The position numbers and the translations under genes were made by a program. A DNA stretch of 32,673 nt from an uncultured Duganella sp. (GTDB lineage Bacteria > Pseudomonadota > Gammaproteobacteria > Burkholderiales > Burkholderiaceae): assembly GCA_946482335.1 (NCBI GenBank), contig CAMLRG010000041.1, positions 1 through 32,673 on the forward strand, written 5' to 3'. Positions 24,020 to 32,673 of the stretch are shown here, piece after piece. Every line of letters starts with the position of its first letter. Position 1 is the first letter of the stretch. Under the pieces are notes generated by a model. The model saw only the letters and a list, made by a program, of their open reading frames with translations, had not been told where the DNA came from and ran no database searches.

Positions 24020-24952
24020 TCAATAACCCTTTTCGCGGTTGATCACGTCGGCGACCTGTTCGCCGCGTGCGTGCTGGCGCATCTTGCCCACCATCTGCTC
24101 CACGCTTTCGCGGCGCAGCGTCAGTGCCGAGATATGCGGCGTGATGATGATGCGCGGCTCCATCCAGAACGGATGCTGGGTTGGCAACGGCTCGTTGCGG
24201 AACACGTCCAGCGTGGCGCCGGCGATATGCCCCGACTTGATCAGCGCCAGCAAGTCCGGCTCGGAAACGTGCGCGCCGCGACCGACATTGATGATGTAGG
24301 CACCCTGCGGCATCTTCAGCATATTGCTGCGGTTCAGGATATTGCTGGTTTCCTCCGTCAGCGGCAGCATGCACACCACCACGCGCGAAGACCCAAGGAA
24401 GCCGTCCAGCCCCTCATGGCCGTGGAAGCATTCGACGCCTGCCAGCGATTTCGGCGAACGGCTCCATGCGCGCAGCGGAAAGCCGAATGGCCGCAACGCG
24501 TCGATGACGTGCGAGCCCAGCGCGCCCACGCCCATCACGCCCACGGCAAAGCCGCTCTTGTCGCGTGGTTCGAGCGGCAGCCAGGCGCCGGCGCCGGCCT
24601 GGGCCTCGTATTCGTCGAGGCGTCGGAAGTAGCGCAGCACTGCGTGAGTGACGTATTCCGCCATCTGCACGCCCATGCCCGCATCGTTCAGCCGCACGAT
24701 AGGGATATGCGCCGGAACCGCGTGCGCATACTTCATGATCGCGTCGGCGCCGGCCCCGGTCAGGAAGATCGCCTTCACACGTACAAGGTCGGCCAGCATC
24801 GCTTGCGGCGGCGTCCACAGCACGGCGTAATCGCAAGCGGGCAGGTCGGCGCCTTCGCGCCACACCACCACCTCCGCTTCGGGCATGAGTTCGGCGAAAT
24901 CCTTGATCCAGGGCGCAGTGTCGCCGTCGGCGCGGTACAGCAGGATGCGCAT
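24020..24952 (-). CDS. ghrA: Glyoxylate/hydroxypyruvate reductase A-like dehydrogenase
   Basis: A 310-residue D-2-hydroxyacid dehydrogenase resembling GhrA, which reduces glyoxylate and hydroxypyruvate with NADPH. The nucleotide-binding motif VGVMGVGALGSHV is near residue 138-150. The NVGRGAHV segment and the PFWMEPRIIITPHISA stretch with the catalytic His are present. GGAG stands a few bases before the ATG at 24952. It is sandwiched between mccA and the HMG-CoA lyase gene, 10 bases after mccA. Why it is in a leucine operon is not clear. Confidence 0.87.
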   Translation of the reverse strand: MRILLYRADGDTAPWIKDFAELMPEAEVVVWREGADLPACDYAVLWTPPQAMLADLVRVKAIFLTGAGADAIMKYAHAVPAHIPIVRLNDAGMGVQMAEYVTHAVLRYFRRLDEYEAQAGAGAWLPLEPRDKSGFAVGVMGVGALGSHVIDALRPFGFPLRAWSRSPKSLAGVECFHGHEGLDGFLGSSRVVVCMLPLTEETSNILNRSNMLKMPQGAYIINVGRGAHVSEPDLLALIKSGHIAGATLDVFRNEPLPTQHPFWMEPRIIITPHISALTLRRESVEQMVGKMRQHARGEQVADVINREKGY

Positions 24953-24962
24953 GCCGGTCTCC

Positions 24963-26993
24963 TTAAGCCGCGGTCTTGAAGGCCAGCAGCGGAGCACCAT
25001 CGCTGACCTGGTCGCCAACCGCGTAGAGGATGTCCTCGACCACCCCGTCGTGCGGGGCCGAGATGGTGTGTTCCATCTTCATCGCTTCCATGATCACCAG
25101 CGCATCGCCCTTCCTCACTTCCTTGCCCTTTTCCGCCAGCACGGCGATCACCTTGCCCGGCATCGGCGCGGTCAGGCGCCCGCCTTCGGCTTCGGACTCG
25201 CCGGCATGCGCCATCGGGTCGTTATAGTCCAGCACATAGTGGCCGCCGCCGGTGAACACGTGGAACACATCGCCGGCGCGGCGCACGGTGCCATGCACCG
25301 AGGTCTCGCCCAGCTTGATGCTCAGGTCCACGCCATCCTGCTTGAACAGCGACAGGTCCACGCCCAGGCCCTTGATCTCGAAGTGCCAGCCATGCGGCAG
25401 GTAGGTCAGCATCGGCTCATAGTGCTTGCCATGCTCGTCGCTGAAGGCCAGCTTGCGCACATAATGGAAGTTCATGCGCCAGCCCAGCGCCTGGCCCCAC
25501 GGGTCGCCCTGGTTGGCGCCGGATTGCGCCGCCGACTTATCCTTCTCTTCCTCGATCAGCGATACGGCGGCCAGCGCCACGGCCACCACCGGGATGGAGC
25601 GCGGCGGCGGGAACAGCGCCTCATGATTGCGCTCGATCAGGCCCGTATCCAGGTCGGCGTTGGCGAAGGCGTCGCCTTCCACCAGGCGCTTCAGGAAGGC
25701 GATATTCGACGCCAGCCCGACGATCTGGTATTGCGACAGCGCTTGCGCCATGCGGGCCAGTGCCTGCTTGCGGTCCGCGCCCCAGACGATCAGCTTGGCG
25801 ATCATCGGGTCGTAGAACGGCGAGATGGCGTCGCCCTGGCGCACGCCGGAATCGATACGCACGGCGGCCGGGAAGCCAGGCACGCCGCCCAGTTCGAAGT
25901 TGACCGCATCCGGCGTTTCCAGGTGCTGCAGCGTGCCGATGGACGGCAGGAAGCCCTTCTCGGGATTTTCGGCATAGATGCGCGCTTCGATCGCATGGCC
26001 GTTGATGGCCAGCTCGTCCTGCTTTTTCGGCAGCGCTTCGCCGGCGGCGACGCGGATCTGCCATTCCACCAGGTCGGTGCCGGTGATCATTTCGGTCACC
26101 GGATGCTCGACCTGCAGGCGGGTGTTCATCTCCATGAAATAGAAGCTGCCATCCTGGTTGGCGATGAACTCCACCGTGCCGGCGCCGACGTAGCCGACGG
26201 CACGCGCGGCGGCAACCGCGGCTTCGCCCATCGCGGCGCGGCGCTCGGCGTTCATGCCGGGTGCCGGTGCCTCTTCCAGCACTTTCTGGTGGCGCCGCTG
26301 CACGGAGCAGTCACGCTCGAACAGGTAGATGCAATTGCCTTGCGTGTCGGCGAACACCTGGATTTCGATATGGCGCGGACGCTGCAGGTATTTCTCGGCC
26401 AGCACCTTGTCGTCGCCGAAGGAGCTGATCGCCTCGCGTTTGCAGGATGCCAGCGCATCCTTGAACGCTTCCGACGATTCGACCACACGCATGCCCTTGC
26501 CGCCGCCGCCGGCGGAAGCCTTCAGCAGCACAGGGTAGCCGATGCGGTCGGCCTGCTCCTGCAGGAAGCCCGCATCCTGATTGTCGCCGTGGTAGCCCGG
26601 CACCAGCGGCACGTTGGCCTTCTCCATCAACTGCTTGGCAGCGGACTTCGAGCCCATGGCGCGCATGGCGGAAGCCGGCGGGCCGATGAAGGCCAGGCCC
26701 ACCTCGGCGCAGGCATCCGCGAACTCCGCGTTCTCCGACAGGAAGCCGTAGCCCGGGTGGATCGCTTCCGCACCGGTGGCCAGCGCCACGGCGATCAGCT
26801 TGTCGCCGCACAGGTAGGATTCCTTGGCGGCGGCCGGGCCGATGTTCACCGCTTCGTCGCACACGGCGACGTGCTTGGCATTGGCGTCCGCCTCCGAATA
26901 CACGGCCACGGTCTTGATGCCCATGCGGCGCGCGGTCGCGGCCACGCGGCAGGCGATTTCGCCACGGTTGGCAATCAGGATTTTCTTGAACAT
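24963..26993 (-). CDS. mccA: Methylcrotonyl-CoA carboxylase, biotin-containing alpha subunit
   Basis: A 676-residue biotin carboxylase/carrier subunit. The N-terminal biotin carboxylase begins FKKILIANRGEIACRV and includes the ATP-grasp loop ASAGGGGKGMRVV, the catalytic EMNTRLQVEHPVTE and a BC-terminal domain. The carrier domain at the C-terminus has EAMKMEH with biotinyl Lys639. With mccB it carboxylates 3-methylcrotonyl-CoA in leucine breakdown. Generic acyl-CoA carboxylases look alike, but the flanking liuC, mccB and HMG-CoA lyase genes make this the methylcrotonyl enzyme. bioB lies 26 bases upstream. Confidence 0.94.
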   Translation of the reverse strand: MFKKILIANRGEIACRVAATARRMGIKTVAVYSEADANAKHVAVCDEAVNIGPAAAKESYLCGDKLIAVALATGAEAIHPGYGFLSENAEFADACAEVGLAFIGPPASAMRAMGSKSAAKQLMEKANVPLVPGYHGDNQDAGFLQEQADRIGYPVLLKASAGGGGKGMRVVESSEAFKDALASCKREAISSFGDDKVLAEKYLQRPRHIEIQVFADTQGNCIYLFERDCSVQRRHQKVLEEAPAPGMNAERRAAMGEAAVAAARAVGYVGAGTVEFIANQDGSFYFMEMNTRLQVEHPVTEMITGTDLVEWQIRVAAGEALPKKQDELAINGHAIEARIYAENPEKGFLPSIGTLQHLETPDAVNFELGGVPGFPAAVRIDSGVRQGDAISPFYDPMIAKLIVWGADRKQALARMAQALSQYQIVGLASNIAFLKRLVEGDAFANADLDTGLIERNHEALFPPPRSIPVVAVALAAVSLIEEEKDKSAAQSGANQGDPWGQALGWRMNFHYVRKLAFSDEHGKHYEPMLTYLPHGWHFEIKGLGVDLSLFKQDGVDLSIKLGETSVHGTVRRAGDVFHVFTGGGHYVLDYNDPMAHAGESEAEGGRLTAPMPGKVIAVLAEKGKEVRKGDALVIMEAMKMEHTISAPHDGVVEDILYAVGDQVSDGAPLLAFKTAA

Positions 26994-27019
26994 GTCTCTC
27001 TCTATTCTTTTTGGATTTT

Positions 27020-28060
27020 TCAGCAGCCGCAGGCTTCTTTTTGCACGGAGTCCAGCACCGCGCCGCGCGTCGGCAGTCCCAGTTTTGCCAGCAGGGCGCG
27101 GTCGTCGTTGGCTTCCGGGTTATCGGTGGTCAGCAGCTTGTCGCCGTAGAAGATCGAGTTGGCGCCGGCCATGAAGCACATTGCCTGTACCGCTTCGCCC
27201 AGTTCGCGGCGGCCGGCGGACAGGCGCACGCGCGCCTTCGGCATGGTGATGCGGGCGACGGCGATGGTGCGCACGAATTCCAGCGGATCGAGCTTGTCCA
27301 GGCCGTGCAGCGGGGTGCCTTCCACCTGCACCAGATGGTTGACCGGCACCGATTCAGGGTAAGGGTTCAGGTTCGCCAGCTGGGCGATCAGGCCGGCGCG
27401 CTGTTCGCGCGATTCGCCCATGCCCACGATGCCGCCGCAGCACACTTTCAGGCCGGCGTTGCGCACGTGGCCCAGGGTGTCCAGGCGGTCCTGGTACTGG
27501 CGGGTGGAGATCACGTCGCCGTAAAAGTCCGGCGAGGTGTCCAGGTTGTGGTTGTAGTAGTCCAGGCCCGCATCCTTCAGGCGCTGCGCCTGTTCGGCTT
27601 CCAGCATGCCCAGGGTGGCGCAGGTTTCCAGGCCCATGGCTTTCACTTCACGCACCATGTTTTCGACCTTTTCCATGTCGCGCTCTTTCGGGCTGCGCCA
27701 CGCGGCGCCCATGCAGAAACGGGTCGCGCCATTGTCTTTCGCCTGCTTGGCGGCGTCGAGGACGGTGTCCAGGTCCAGGATCTTCTTGGCTTCCACGCCG
27801 GTGTCGTAGCGCGCGGCTTGCGGGCAGTAGCCGCAATCCTCCTCGCAACCGCCGGTCTTGATCGAGAGCAGGGTTGCCAGTTCGACGTCGCCGTCCGGCC
27901 AATGCGCGCGATGCGCTTCCTGGGCGCGGAACATCAGCTCGTTGAATGGCAGCTCGTACAGCGCCATCACGTCTTCCAGCGGCCAGGTAGCGGCTTCCGG
28001 CAGCTTGATCGCTGCGGCAGGACGGTGCAGTTGGACGGTTTTCGGTTCTTGCAGGGACAT
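27020..28060 (-). CDS. bioB: Biotin synthase BioB
   Basis: A 346-residue radical SAM enzyme that inserts sulfur into dethiobiotin. The radical SAM cysteines are Cys72, Cys76 and Cys79 in [13 protein letters not shown] further cysteine cluster region ([21 protein letters not shown]) and the [10 protein letters not shown] segment are as in BioB. The sequence ends with the usual CGC-type tail. It starts 13 bases after bioD and lies before mccA, whose product needs the biotin it makes. Confidence 0.97.
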   Translation of the reverse strand: MSLQEPKTVQLHRPAAAIKLPEAATWPLEDVMALYELPFNELMFRAQEAHRAHWPDGDVELATLLSIKTGGCEEDCGYCPQAARYDTGVEAKKILDLDTVLDAAKQAKDNGATRFCMGAAWRSPKERDMEKVENMVREVKAMGLETCATLGMLEAEQAQRLKDAGLDYYNHNLDTSPDFYGDVISTRQYQDRLDTLGHVRNAGLKVCCGGIVGMGESREQRAGLIAQLANLNPYPESVPVNHLVQVEGTPLHGLDKLDPLEFVRTIAVARITMPKARVRLSAGRRELGEAVQAMCFMAGANSIFYGDKLLTTDNPEANDDRALLAKLGLPTRGAVLDSVQKEACGC

Positions 28061-28073
28061 TATGCTTCCTCTC

Positions 28074-28841
28074 TCACTTGTTGCGGCGGCCCGGCCAGTT
28101 CGGCAGGGACGTGAAGTTCAGGTATTCGGCGGCGGCGGCGGCGGTCGGCTTGGCCAGGCGAGGGATGCGGCCAAGCAGCGGCGCCGGAATGCGTGCTGCC
28201 AGTGCGGCGATATTCTCGTCCGCGAAATTCATTTCAAATTCCAGCGTGTTGGCGACCCAGCCCGCCAGCTTCAGGCCGCGCGCCTCGATCGCCTCCACCG
28301 TCAGCAGCGCATGGTTGATGCAGCCAAGGCGCAGGCCCACAACCAGCACCACCGGCAGCGCCAGCTGCTGTGCCAGGTCGGCGGTGTCGAAGTTGTCGGT
28401 CAGCGGCACCCGGAAGCCGCCCACGCCTTCCACCACGATGGCATCGGTGGCCGCCGCGACTTCGACATAAGCTGCCAGGATCGGCACCGGATCGATTTCC
28501 ACGCCTTCCAGCGCCGCCGCGATATGCGGTGCTGCGGGCTCCCTGAGCATGAATGGCGTGGTCAGCGACTGCGGCAGGTGCACATTGCTTGCTTCGATCA
28601 GTTGGTCGGCGTCGTCGTTGTGCAACCGGCCGTTTTTCATCACCGCACCGGCGGCGACAGGCTTCATGCCGCAGGCGCGCGCTCCATTGCGCACCAGTGC
28701 GTACAGCATGGCGGAAGACGTGAGGGTCTTGCCGATTTCGGTGTCGGTGCCCGCGACAAAGCAGGCAAAGCGCGGCGGCACGCCATCGGCGGCAGCGGCA
28801 GCTTGGGGCTCAGGAGCGATGACAGGGTCTTCCAGCGCCAT
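28074..28841 (-). CDS. bioD: Dethiobiotin synthetase BioD
   Basis: A 255-residue ATP-dependent enzyme that closes the ureido ring of dethiobiotin. The P-loop is GTDTEIGKT at about residues 30-38. KPVAAGA follows at the expected place, and [12 protein letters not shown] carries the conserved acidic and glycine residues. An N-terminal extension of about 20 residues rich in Ala precedes the domain. I use the ATG at 28841, 1 base after the bioF stop, with AAGGA inside the end of bioF. Confidence 0.95.
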   Translation of the reverse strand: MALEDPVIAPEPQAAAAADGVPPRFACFVAGTDTEIGKTLTSSAMLYALVRNGARACGMKPVAAGAVMKNGRLHNDDADQLIEASNVHLPQSLTTPFMLREPAAPHIAAALEGVEIDPVPILAAYVEVAAATDAIVVEGVGGFRVPLTDNFDTADLAQQLALPVVLVVGLRLGCINHALLTVEAIEARGLKLAGWVANTLEFEMNFADENIAALAARIPAPLLGRIPRLAKPTAAAAAEYLNFTSLPNWPGRRNK

Positions 28842-28842
28842 A

Positions 28843-30027
28843 TCAGGTCCTTTCCAGTTCATTGATTGCATCGGCCAGGCGGCGCACGTCGTCGGCCGAG
28901 TGGGAGGCCGACAGCGTGATGCGCAGGCGCGCGCTGCCGGCCGGCACGGTCGGCGGGCGGATGCCGCCTACCCAGATGCCTTGCTCGTACAGCGCGGCCG
29001 ACAGCCGCATGGTTTCTTCGTTCCCGCCAATGATGATTGGCTGGATCGCCGTCTGCGACGGCAGCAGTTGCCAACGCTTCAGGCGCAGGCTGTCGTGCAA
29101 TTGTGCCACCAGCGCCCGCAGGTGGGCGCGGCGCTCGCGGCCTTCGTCGCCGCAAATGATATCCAGGCTGGCTTGCAGCGCGTGTGCCAATGCCGGCGGT
29201 GCGGCGGTGGTGAAGATATAGGGCCGCGCGCGCTGGATCAGCGTTTCCACCACGGTGCGGTGCGCCGCCACGAACGCGCCGCCGACGCCGGCGGCCTTGC
29301 CCAGCGTGCCGACATAGACCAGGTAAGGCGAGCGCATGGCAAAGTGCTCGAGCGCGCCGCGGCCATTGGCCCCAAGCGTGCCGAAGCCGTGCGCGTCGTC
29401 CACCACCAGCCAGGCATTGTGCCGCTCGCACAGCGCCAGCAGGGCCGGCAGCGGCGCCAGGTCGCCATCCATGCTGAACACGGAATCGGTGACCACGATC
29501 TTGTTGCTGGCGCTGCTGGCGGCCAGCAGCTCGCCCAGCGCAGCGACGTCGGCGTGCGGATAGACGGACAGCCTGGTACGCGCCAGGCGGGCGCCATCGA
29601 TCAGCGAAGCGTGGTTCAGGGCCTCGCTGAAGATTTCCGTATCCTTGTCGCCCACCGCCAAACCGGTCAGCACGGCCAGGTTGGCCATATACCCGGTGCA
29701 GAAGTACAGCGCCTGCGCCTCCACCAGGTGCGGCGACAGGAATTCGGCCAGGCGCTGCTCCAGCAGGGTATGCGCGCGGCTATGGCCGCTGATCAGGTGG
29801 GAGGCGCCGCTGCCGGTGCCGTACATTTGCACGCCCTGTTGCATCGCTTCAGCCAGCCGCGGATGCGCGGCCAGCCCCAGGTAGTCGTTGCTGCAGAAGG
29901 CCAGGATTTCGCGGCCATCCACCATCACGCGCGGCGCGCAGGCCGTTTCCACCGAGCGCCGCTTGCGGACCAGGTTCTTGTCGTGCAGGCCTTGCAGCTG
30001 CCGGTCGAGTCTTGCGAGCAGTTCCAT
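28843..30027 (-). CDS. bioF: 8-amino-7-oxononanoate synthase BioF
   Basis: A 394-residue PLP enzyme that condenses pimeloyl-ACP or pimeloyl-CoA with alanine. Markers are [48 protein letters not shown], and the PLP lysine in [13 protein letters not shown]. Length is normal. The ATG at 30027 is 2 bases after the bioA stop. The frame upstream overlaps bioA out of frame and is not coding. Confidence 0.96.
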   Translation of the reverse strand: MELLARLDRQLQGLHDKNLVRKRRSVETACAPRVMVDGREILAFCSNDYLGLAAHPRLAEAMQQGVQMYGTGSGASHLISGHSRAHTLLEQRLAEFLSPHLVEAQALYFCTGYMANLAVLTGLAVGDKDTEIFSEALNHASLIDGARLARTRLSVYPHADVAALGELLAASSASNKIVVTDSVFSMDGDLAPLPALLALCERHNAWLVVDDAHGFGTLGANGRGALEHFAMRSPYLVYVGTLGKAAGVGGAFVAAHRTVVETLIQRARPYIFTTAAPPALAHALQASLDIICGDEGRERRAHLRALVAQLHDSLRLKRWQLLPSQTAIQPIIIGGNEETMRLSAALYEQGIWVGGIRPPTVPAGSARLRITLSASHSADDVRRLADAINELERT

Positions 30028-30029
30028 GA

Positions 30030-31358
30030 TCAGGCCACCCGCGTTTTCTCGAAGACCGACAGCGTGCGCGCAGCCAGGCCCTCGATCTCTTCGTCGCTGA
30101 GGATATACGGCGGCATCAGGTACACGGTATTGCCGATCGGGCGCAGCAGCAATTCCTGCTTCGTGCCCTCTGTGAAGAAGCGGCGCGAGAAGCCCGGCGT
30201 GGCGCCGACGGCGTCGAAGGCCCAGATCATGCCGCGGTTGCGGAAGTTCTCCGTGTATTCGTGGTTGGCCAGGGGTGCCAGCGCCTCGGTCAGCTTGCGC
30301 GAACGTGCCTGGTTCGCTTCCAGCACATGGTCTTCCTGGAAAATATCCAGTGTGGCCAGCGCAGCGCGGCAAGCCAGCGGGTTGCCGGTGTAGGAATGCG
30401 AGTGCAGGAAGCCGCGCGTCACCTCGGCATCGTAGAAGGCCTGGTAGATTTCGTCGCGCGACAGCACGATCGACAGCGGCAGGTAGCCGCCGCTGATGCC
30501 CTTCGACAGGCACAGGAAGTCCGGCCAGATACCGGCCTGCTCGCAGGCGAAGAAGGTACCGGTGCGGCCGCAGCCGACGGCGATTTCATCCAGGATCAAA
30601 TGCACGCCGTGCCGGTCGCACAAGTCGCGCACCAGCTTCAGGTAGAGCGGATCGTGCATCGCCATGCCGGTGGCGCACTGCACCAGCGGCTCGATGATGA
30701 TGGCGGCAATCCTGCCTGCGCGCTCAGTGAACATGCGTTCGACATCGGCCGCGGCGCGCCGTGCCACATCCTGCGCCGACTCGCCCGGCGCGGCCTGGCG
30801 CGCGTCCGGCGACATCACGGTCTGCGTGGCACGCAGCAGTGGCCCGTAGGCATCCTTGAACAGCGCCACATCGGTCACTGCCAGTGCGCCGATGGTCTCG
30901 CCGTGGTAGCTGCCCTTCAGGCAGACGAATTCCTGCTTGCCGCCCTGGCCCATATTGCGCCAGGCGTGGAAGCTCATTTTCAGCGCGATTTCGACCGCCG
31001 ACGCGCCATCCGACGCGTAGAAGGCATGGCCCAGCTGGTCCTGGGTCAGCGCCGCCAGGCGTTCGCTGAGCCGGATGACCGGCTCATGGGTGAAGCCGGC
31101 CAGCATCGCATGCTCCAGCATGTCCAGCTGCTCGCGCAACGCCGCGTTGATGCGCGGGTTGGCATGGCCGAACAGGTTCACCCACCAGGAGCTGATCGCA
31201 TCGAGGTAGCGGTTGCCTTGGTGGTCATACAGCCACACGCCGCGGCCATGGCTGACGGGGATCAGCGGCACGGTTTCATGGTGCTGCATCTGGGTGCACG
31301 GGTGCCAGACAGACTTCAGGCTACGTGCCACCCAATCGCTTTGTTGGTTCACTTCCAA
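30030..31358 (-). CDS. bioA: Adenosylmethionine-8-amino-7-oxononanoate transaminase BioA
   Basis: A 442-residue class III aminotransferase that uses S-adenosylmethionine as amino donor. Typical parts are [11 protein letters not shown] near the N-terminus, [19 protein letters not shown], the phosphate-binding [29 protein letters not shown], and the PLP lysine in [14 protein letters not shown]. No ATG fits; I use TTG at 31358 with GGAG 7 bases upstream, while GTG at 31352 is possible. It starts 12 bases after the end of the enoyl-CoA hydratase gene and opens the bio block. Confidence 0.95.
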   Translation of the reverse strand: MEVNQQSDWVARSLKSVWHPCTQMQHHETVPLIPVSHGRGVWLYDHQGNRYLDAISSWWVNLFGHANPRINAALREQLDMLEHAMLAGFTHEPVIRLSERLAALTQDQLGHAFYASDGASAVEIALKMSFHAWRNMGQGGKQEFVCLKGSYHGETIGALAVTDVALFKDAYGPLLRATQTVMSPDARQAAPGESAQDVARRAAADVERMFTERAGRIAAIIIEPLVQCATGMAMHDPLYLKLVRDLCDRHGVHLILDEIAVGCGRTGTFFACEQAGIWPDFLCLSKGISGGYLPLSIVLSRDEIYQAFYDAEVTRGFLHSHSYTGNPLACRAALATLDIFQEDHVLEANQARSRKLTEALAPLANHEYTENFRNRGMIWAFDAVGATPGFSRRFFTEGTKQELLLRPIGNTVYLMPPYILSDEEIEGLAARTLSVFEKTRVA

Positions 31359-31370
31359 AAACTGCTCCGT

Positions 31371-32156
31371 TCAATTCAGCCAGCCCGGCTTGCGCTTCTC
31401 CAGGAAGGAGGCCACGCCTTCGCGGCCCTGTTCGGAAGCGCGGATATGCGCAATGCGCTCGGCCGTATCGGCCAGCAGCGCATCGTTCACCGGCTTGCCC
31501 GCGATATCGCGCACCAGCACTTTCGCTTCCTTGACTGCGTTCGGGCTGTTGGCCGTCAACGCCTTCAGCACTTCCGCCAGCTTGGCGTCAAGTGCGTCGG
31601 CGGCGGCCAGTTCGTGCACCATGCCGATGCGGTGTGCTTCGGCGGCGCTGAAACGTTCGGCGGTGAGGAAATAGCGGCGCGAAGCCTGCTCCCCCATCGC
31701 CTTGATCACATAGGGCGAAATGGTCGCGGGGATCAAGCCCAGTTTCACTTCGCTCAGGCAGAAATTAGCTTCCGGCACGGCGATCACGATGTCGCAGGCG
31801 GAAACCAGGCCCATGCCGCCGGCATAGCAATCGCCATGCACACGTGCGACCACAGGCTTCGGGCACAGGTAGATCGTGCGCAGCATTTGCGCCAGCTGCA
31901 TGGCGTCGGCCTCATTCTCCTCGTGGGTGTAATGGGCCATCTTCTTCATCCAGTTCAGGTCACCACCGGCGCAAAAGGCCGGGCCTTTCCCGGCCAGTAC
32001 GATGGCGCGCACCAGCTCGTTGCGTCCCAGCTCCGAGAAAGCGCGGGTCAGGTCGTTGATCGAATGCTCGTTGAAGGCATTGCGCACGTCCGGACGGTTC
32101 AGCGTCACGGTGGCGATCTTGTCGTTGATCTCGACGGTCAGGGTTTCATAGCTCAT
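31371..32156 (-). CDS. liuC: Methylglutaconyl-CoA hydratase (enoyl-CoA hydratase family)
   Basis: A 261-residue crotonase-fold hydratase. It shows NRPDVRNAFNEHSINDL, the oxyanion-hole segment GPAFCAGGDLNWMKKM, HGDCYAGGMGLVSACDIVIA, and FCLSEVKLGLIPATISPYV with the catalytic Glu region. Placed directly after mccB, it should hydrate 3-methylglutaconyl-CoA to HMG-CoA. The ATG at 32156 follows AAGGGG; the longer upstream frame overlaps mccB and is not family-like. Confidence 0.92.
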   Translation of the reverse strand: MSYETLTVEINDKIATVTLNRPDVRNAFNEHSINDLTRAFSELGRNELVRAIVLAGKGPAFCAGGDLNWMKKMAHYTHEENEADAMQLAQMLRTIYLCPKPVVARVHGDCYAGGMGLVSACDIVIAVPEANFCLSEVKLGLIPATISPYVIKAMGEQASRRYFLTAERFSAAEAHRIGMVHELAAADALDAKLAEVLKALTANSPNAVKEAKVLVRDIAGKPVNDALLADTAERIAHIRASEQGREGVASFLEKRKPGWLN

Positions 32157-32167
32157 CGCATCGCCCC

Positions 32168-32673
32168 TTACATGCGGAACACGCCGAACTTGGTGTCCGG
32201 GATCGGCGCATTCAGCGCCGCGGACAGGCCCAGGCCCAGCACCATGCGGGTATCGGCCGGGTCGATCACGCCATCGTCCCACAGGCGCGCCGAAGCGTAG
32301 TAGGGGTGGCCCTGCACTTCGTACTGTTCCTTGATCGGCTGCTTGAAGGCCGCTTCCTCCTCGGCGCTCCAGCTGCCGCCCTTGGCTTCGATACCGTCGC
32401 GCTTGACGGTGGCCAGCACGCCGGCCGCCTGCTCGCCGCCCATCACGGAAATGCGCGCGTTAGGCCACATCCACAACATGCGCGGGGAATAGGCGCGGCC
32501 GCACATGCCGTAGTTGCCGGCGCCGAAGGAACCGCCGATGATGACGGTGAACTTCGGCACCGAGGCGGTGGCCACGGCGGTCACCATCTTGGCGCCGTTG
32601 CGGGCGATGCCCTCGTTTTCGTACTTGCGGCCGACCATGAAGCCGGTGATGTTCTGCAGGAACACCAGCGGGA
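32168..32673 (-). CDS. mccB: Methylcrotonyl-CoA carboxylase beta subunit (C-terminal part)
   Basis: About 168 residues of the C-terminal carboxyltransferase half; the rest lies beyond the right edge. [42 protein letters not shown] and [18 protein letters not shown] are standard for this subunit. The end, [21 protein letters not shown], matches the family C-terminus. The product transfers the carboxyl group from biotin to methylcrotonyl-CoA and pairs with mccA, which lies over 5 kb downstream in the same operon. Confidence 0.94.
   Translation of the reverse strand, partial: PLVFLQNITGFMVGRKYENEGIARNGAKMVTAVATASVPKFTVIIGGSFGAGNYGMCGRAYSPRMLWMWPNARISVMGGEQAAGVLATVKRDGIEAKGGSWSAEEEAAFKQPIKEQYEVQGHPYYASARLWDDGVIDPADTRMVLGLGLSAALNAPIPDTKFGVFRM

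Noticed and set aside
24885..27149. A 754-codon plus-strand open frame opposite mccA and ghrA
   Set aside because: It is the antisense of two clear enzymes; the product is His/Arg/Gln-rich with no family pattern, as expected from GC-rich codon bias.
30261..32300. A 679-codon plus-strand open frame opposite bioA and liuC
   Set aside because: Shadow of well-conserved genes on the minus strand; no domain or start signal.

Overview
The window is about 65% GC chromosomal DNA. Its gene content and order point to a betaproteobacterium of the Oxalobacteraceae (Massilia / Telluria / Janthinobacterium type). The main clues are the ybeD-lipB-lipA neighbourhood, the rsmI / lpoA-yraN-diaA-dolP block, the CII-family orphan regulator, and a leucine-degradation operon with biotin genes inside it. 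No insertion sequence, integrase, CRISPR array, rRNA or replication origin was seen. There is one tRNA, tRNA-Pro(UGG).

Layout, left to right. (1) 32-1899: a DUF808 membrane protein, divergent from a LysE/RhtB exporter and a small DUF1653 gene. (2) 1980-4443: a secreted FecR/DUF6600 protein with a very Arg/Gln/Pro/Glu-rich tail, a strong terminator, and a convergent CII-family regulator. (3) 4539-7097: a three-gene set (Gly/Ala-rich membrane protein, DUF2491/YjfK, PspA-like coiled coil) closed by a hairpin and a terminator. (4) 7204-10813: ybeD, then a divergent LysR (GcvA type) and YfcF-type glutathione transferase pair, then lipB and lipA for lipoate synthesis. (5) 10814-12192: a compositionally different, less GC-rich patch. 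It holds a broken STY0301-type gene, a CHAP-like Cys/His amidase without a signal peptide, and an overlapping gene for a periplasmic protein. This is a candidate effector/immunity pair.

(6) 12225-15360: YdeI family, CHAD domain, ung, an alpha/beta hydrolase and a DUF6966-like gene. (7) 15514-17715: a PaaI thioesterase; a secreted truncated haemoglobin fused to a DUF3034 outer-membrane barrel; and a TlpA-type thioredoxin. (8) 17722-21575: dolP, diaA/gmhA-like, yraN and lpoA on the minus strand, divergent from rsmI. The order is the same as in E. coli. (9) 21628-23109: a TonB-like proline-rich orphan, tRNA-Pro with a clear promoter and terminator, and a CPCC zinc-ribbon protein.

(10) 23110-32673: one long minus-strand operon running off the right edge. 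Read in the direction of transcription it is mccB (partial), liuC, bioA, bioF, bioD, bioB, mccA, ghrA-like and the HMG-CoA lyase gene. It combines leucine/isovalerate breakdown, which needs the biotin enzyme methylcrotonyl-CoA carboxylase, with the synthesis of biotin.

The observations most worth following up are the globin-barrel fusion (15932-17206), the candidate effector/immunity pair (11253-12192), and the biotin genes placed inside the methylcrotonyl-CoA carboxylase operon (24963-32673). All family assignments come from reading the translated sequence; no database search was run.
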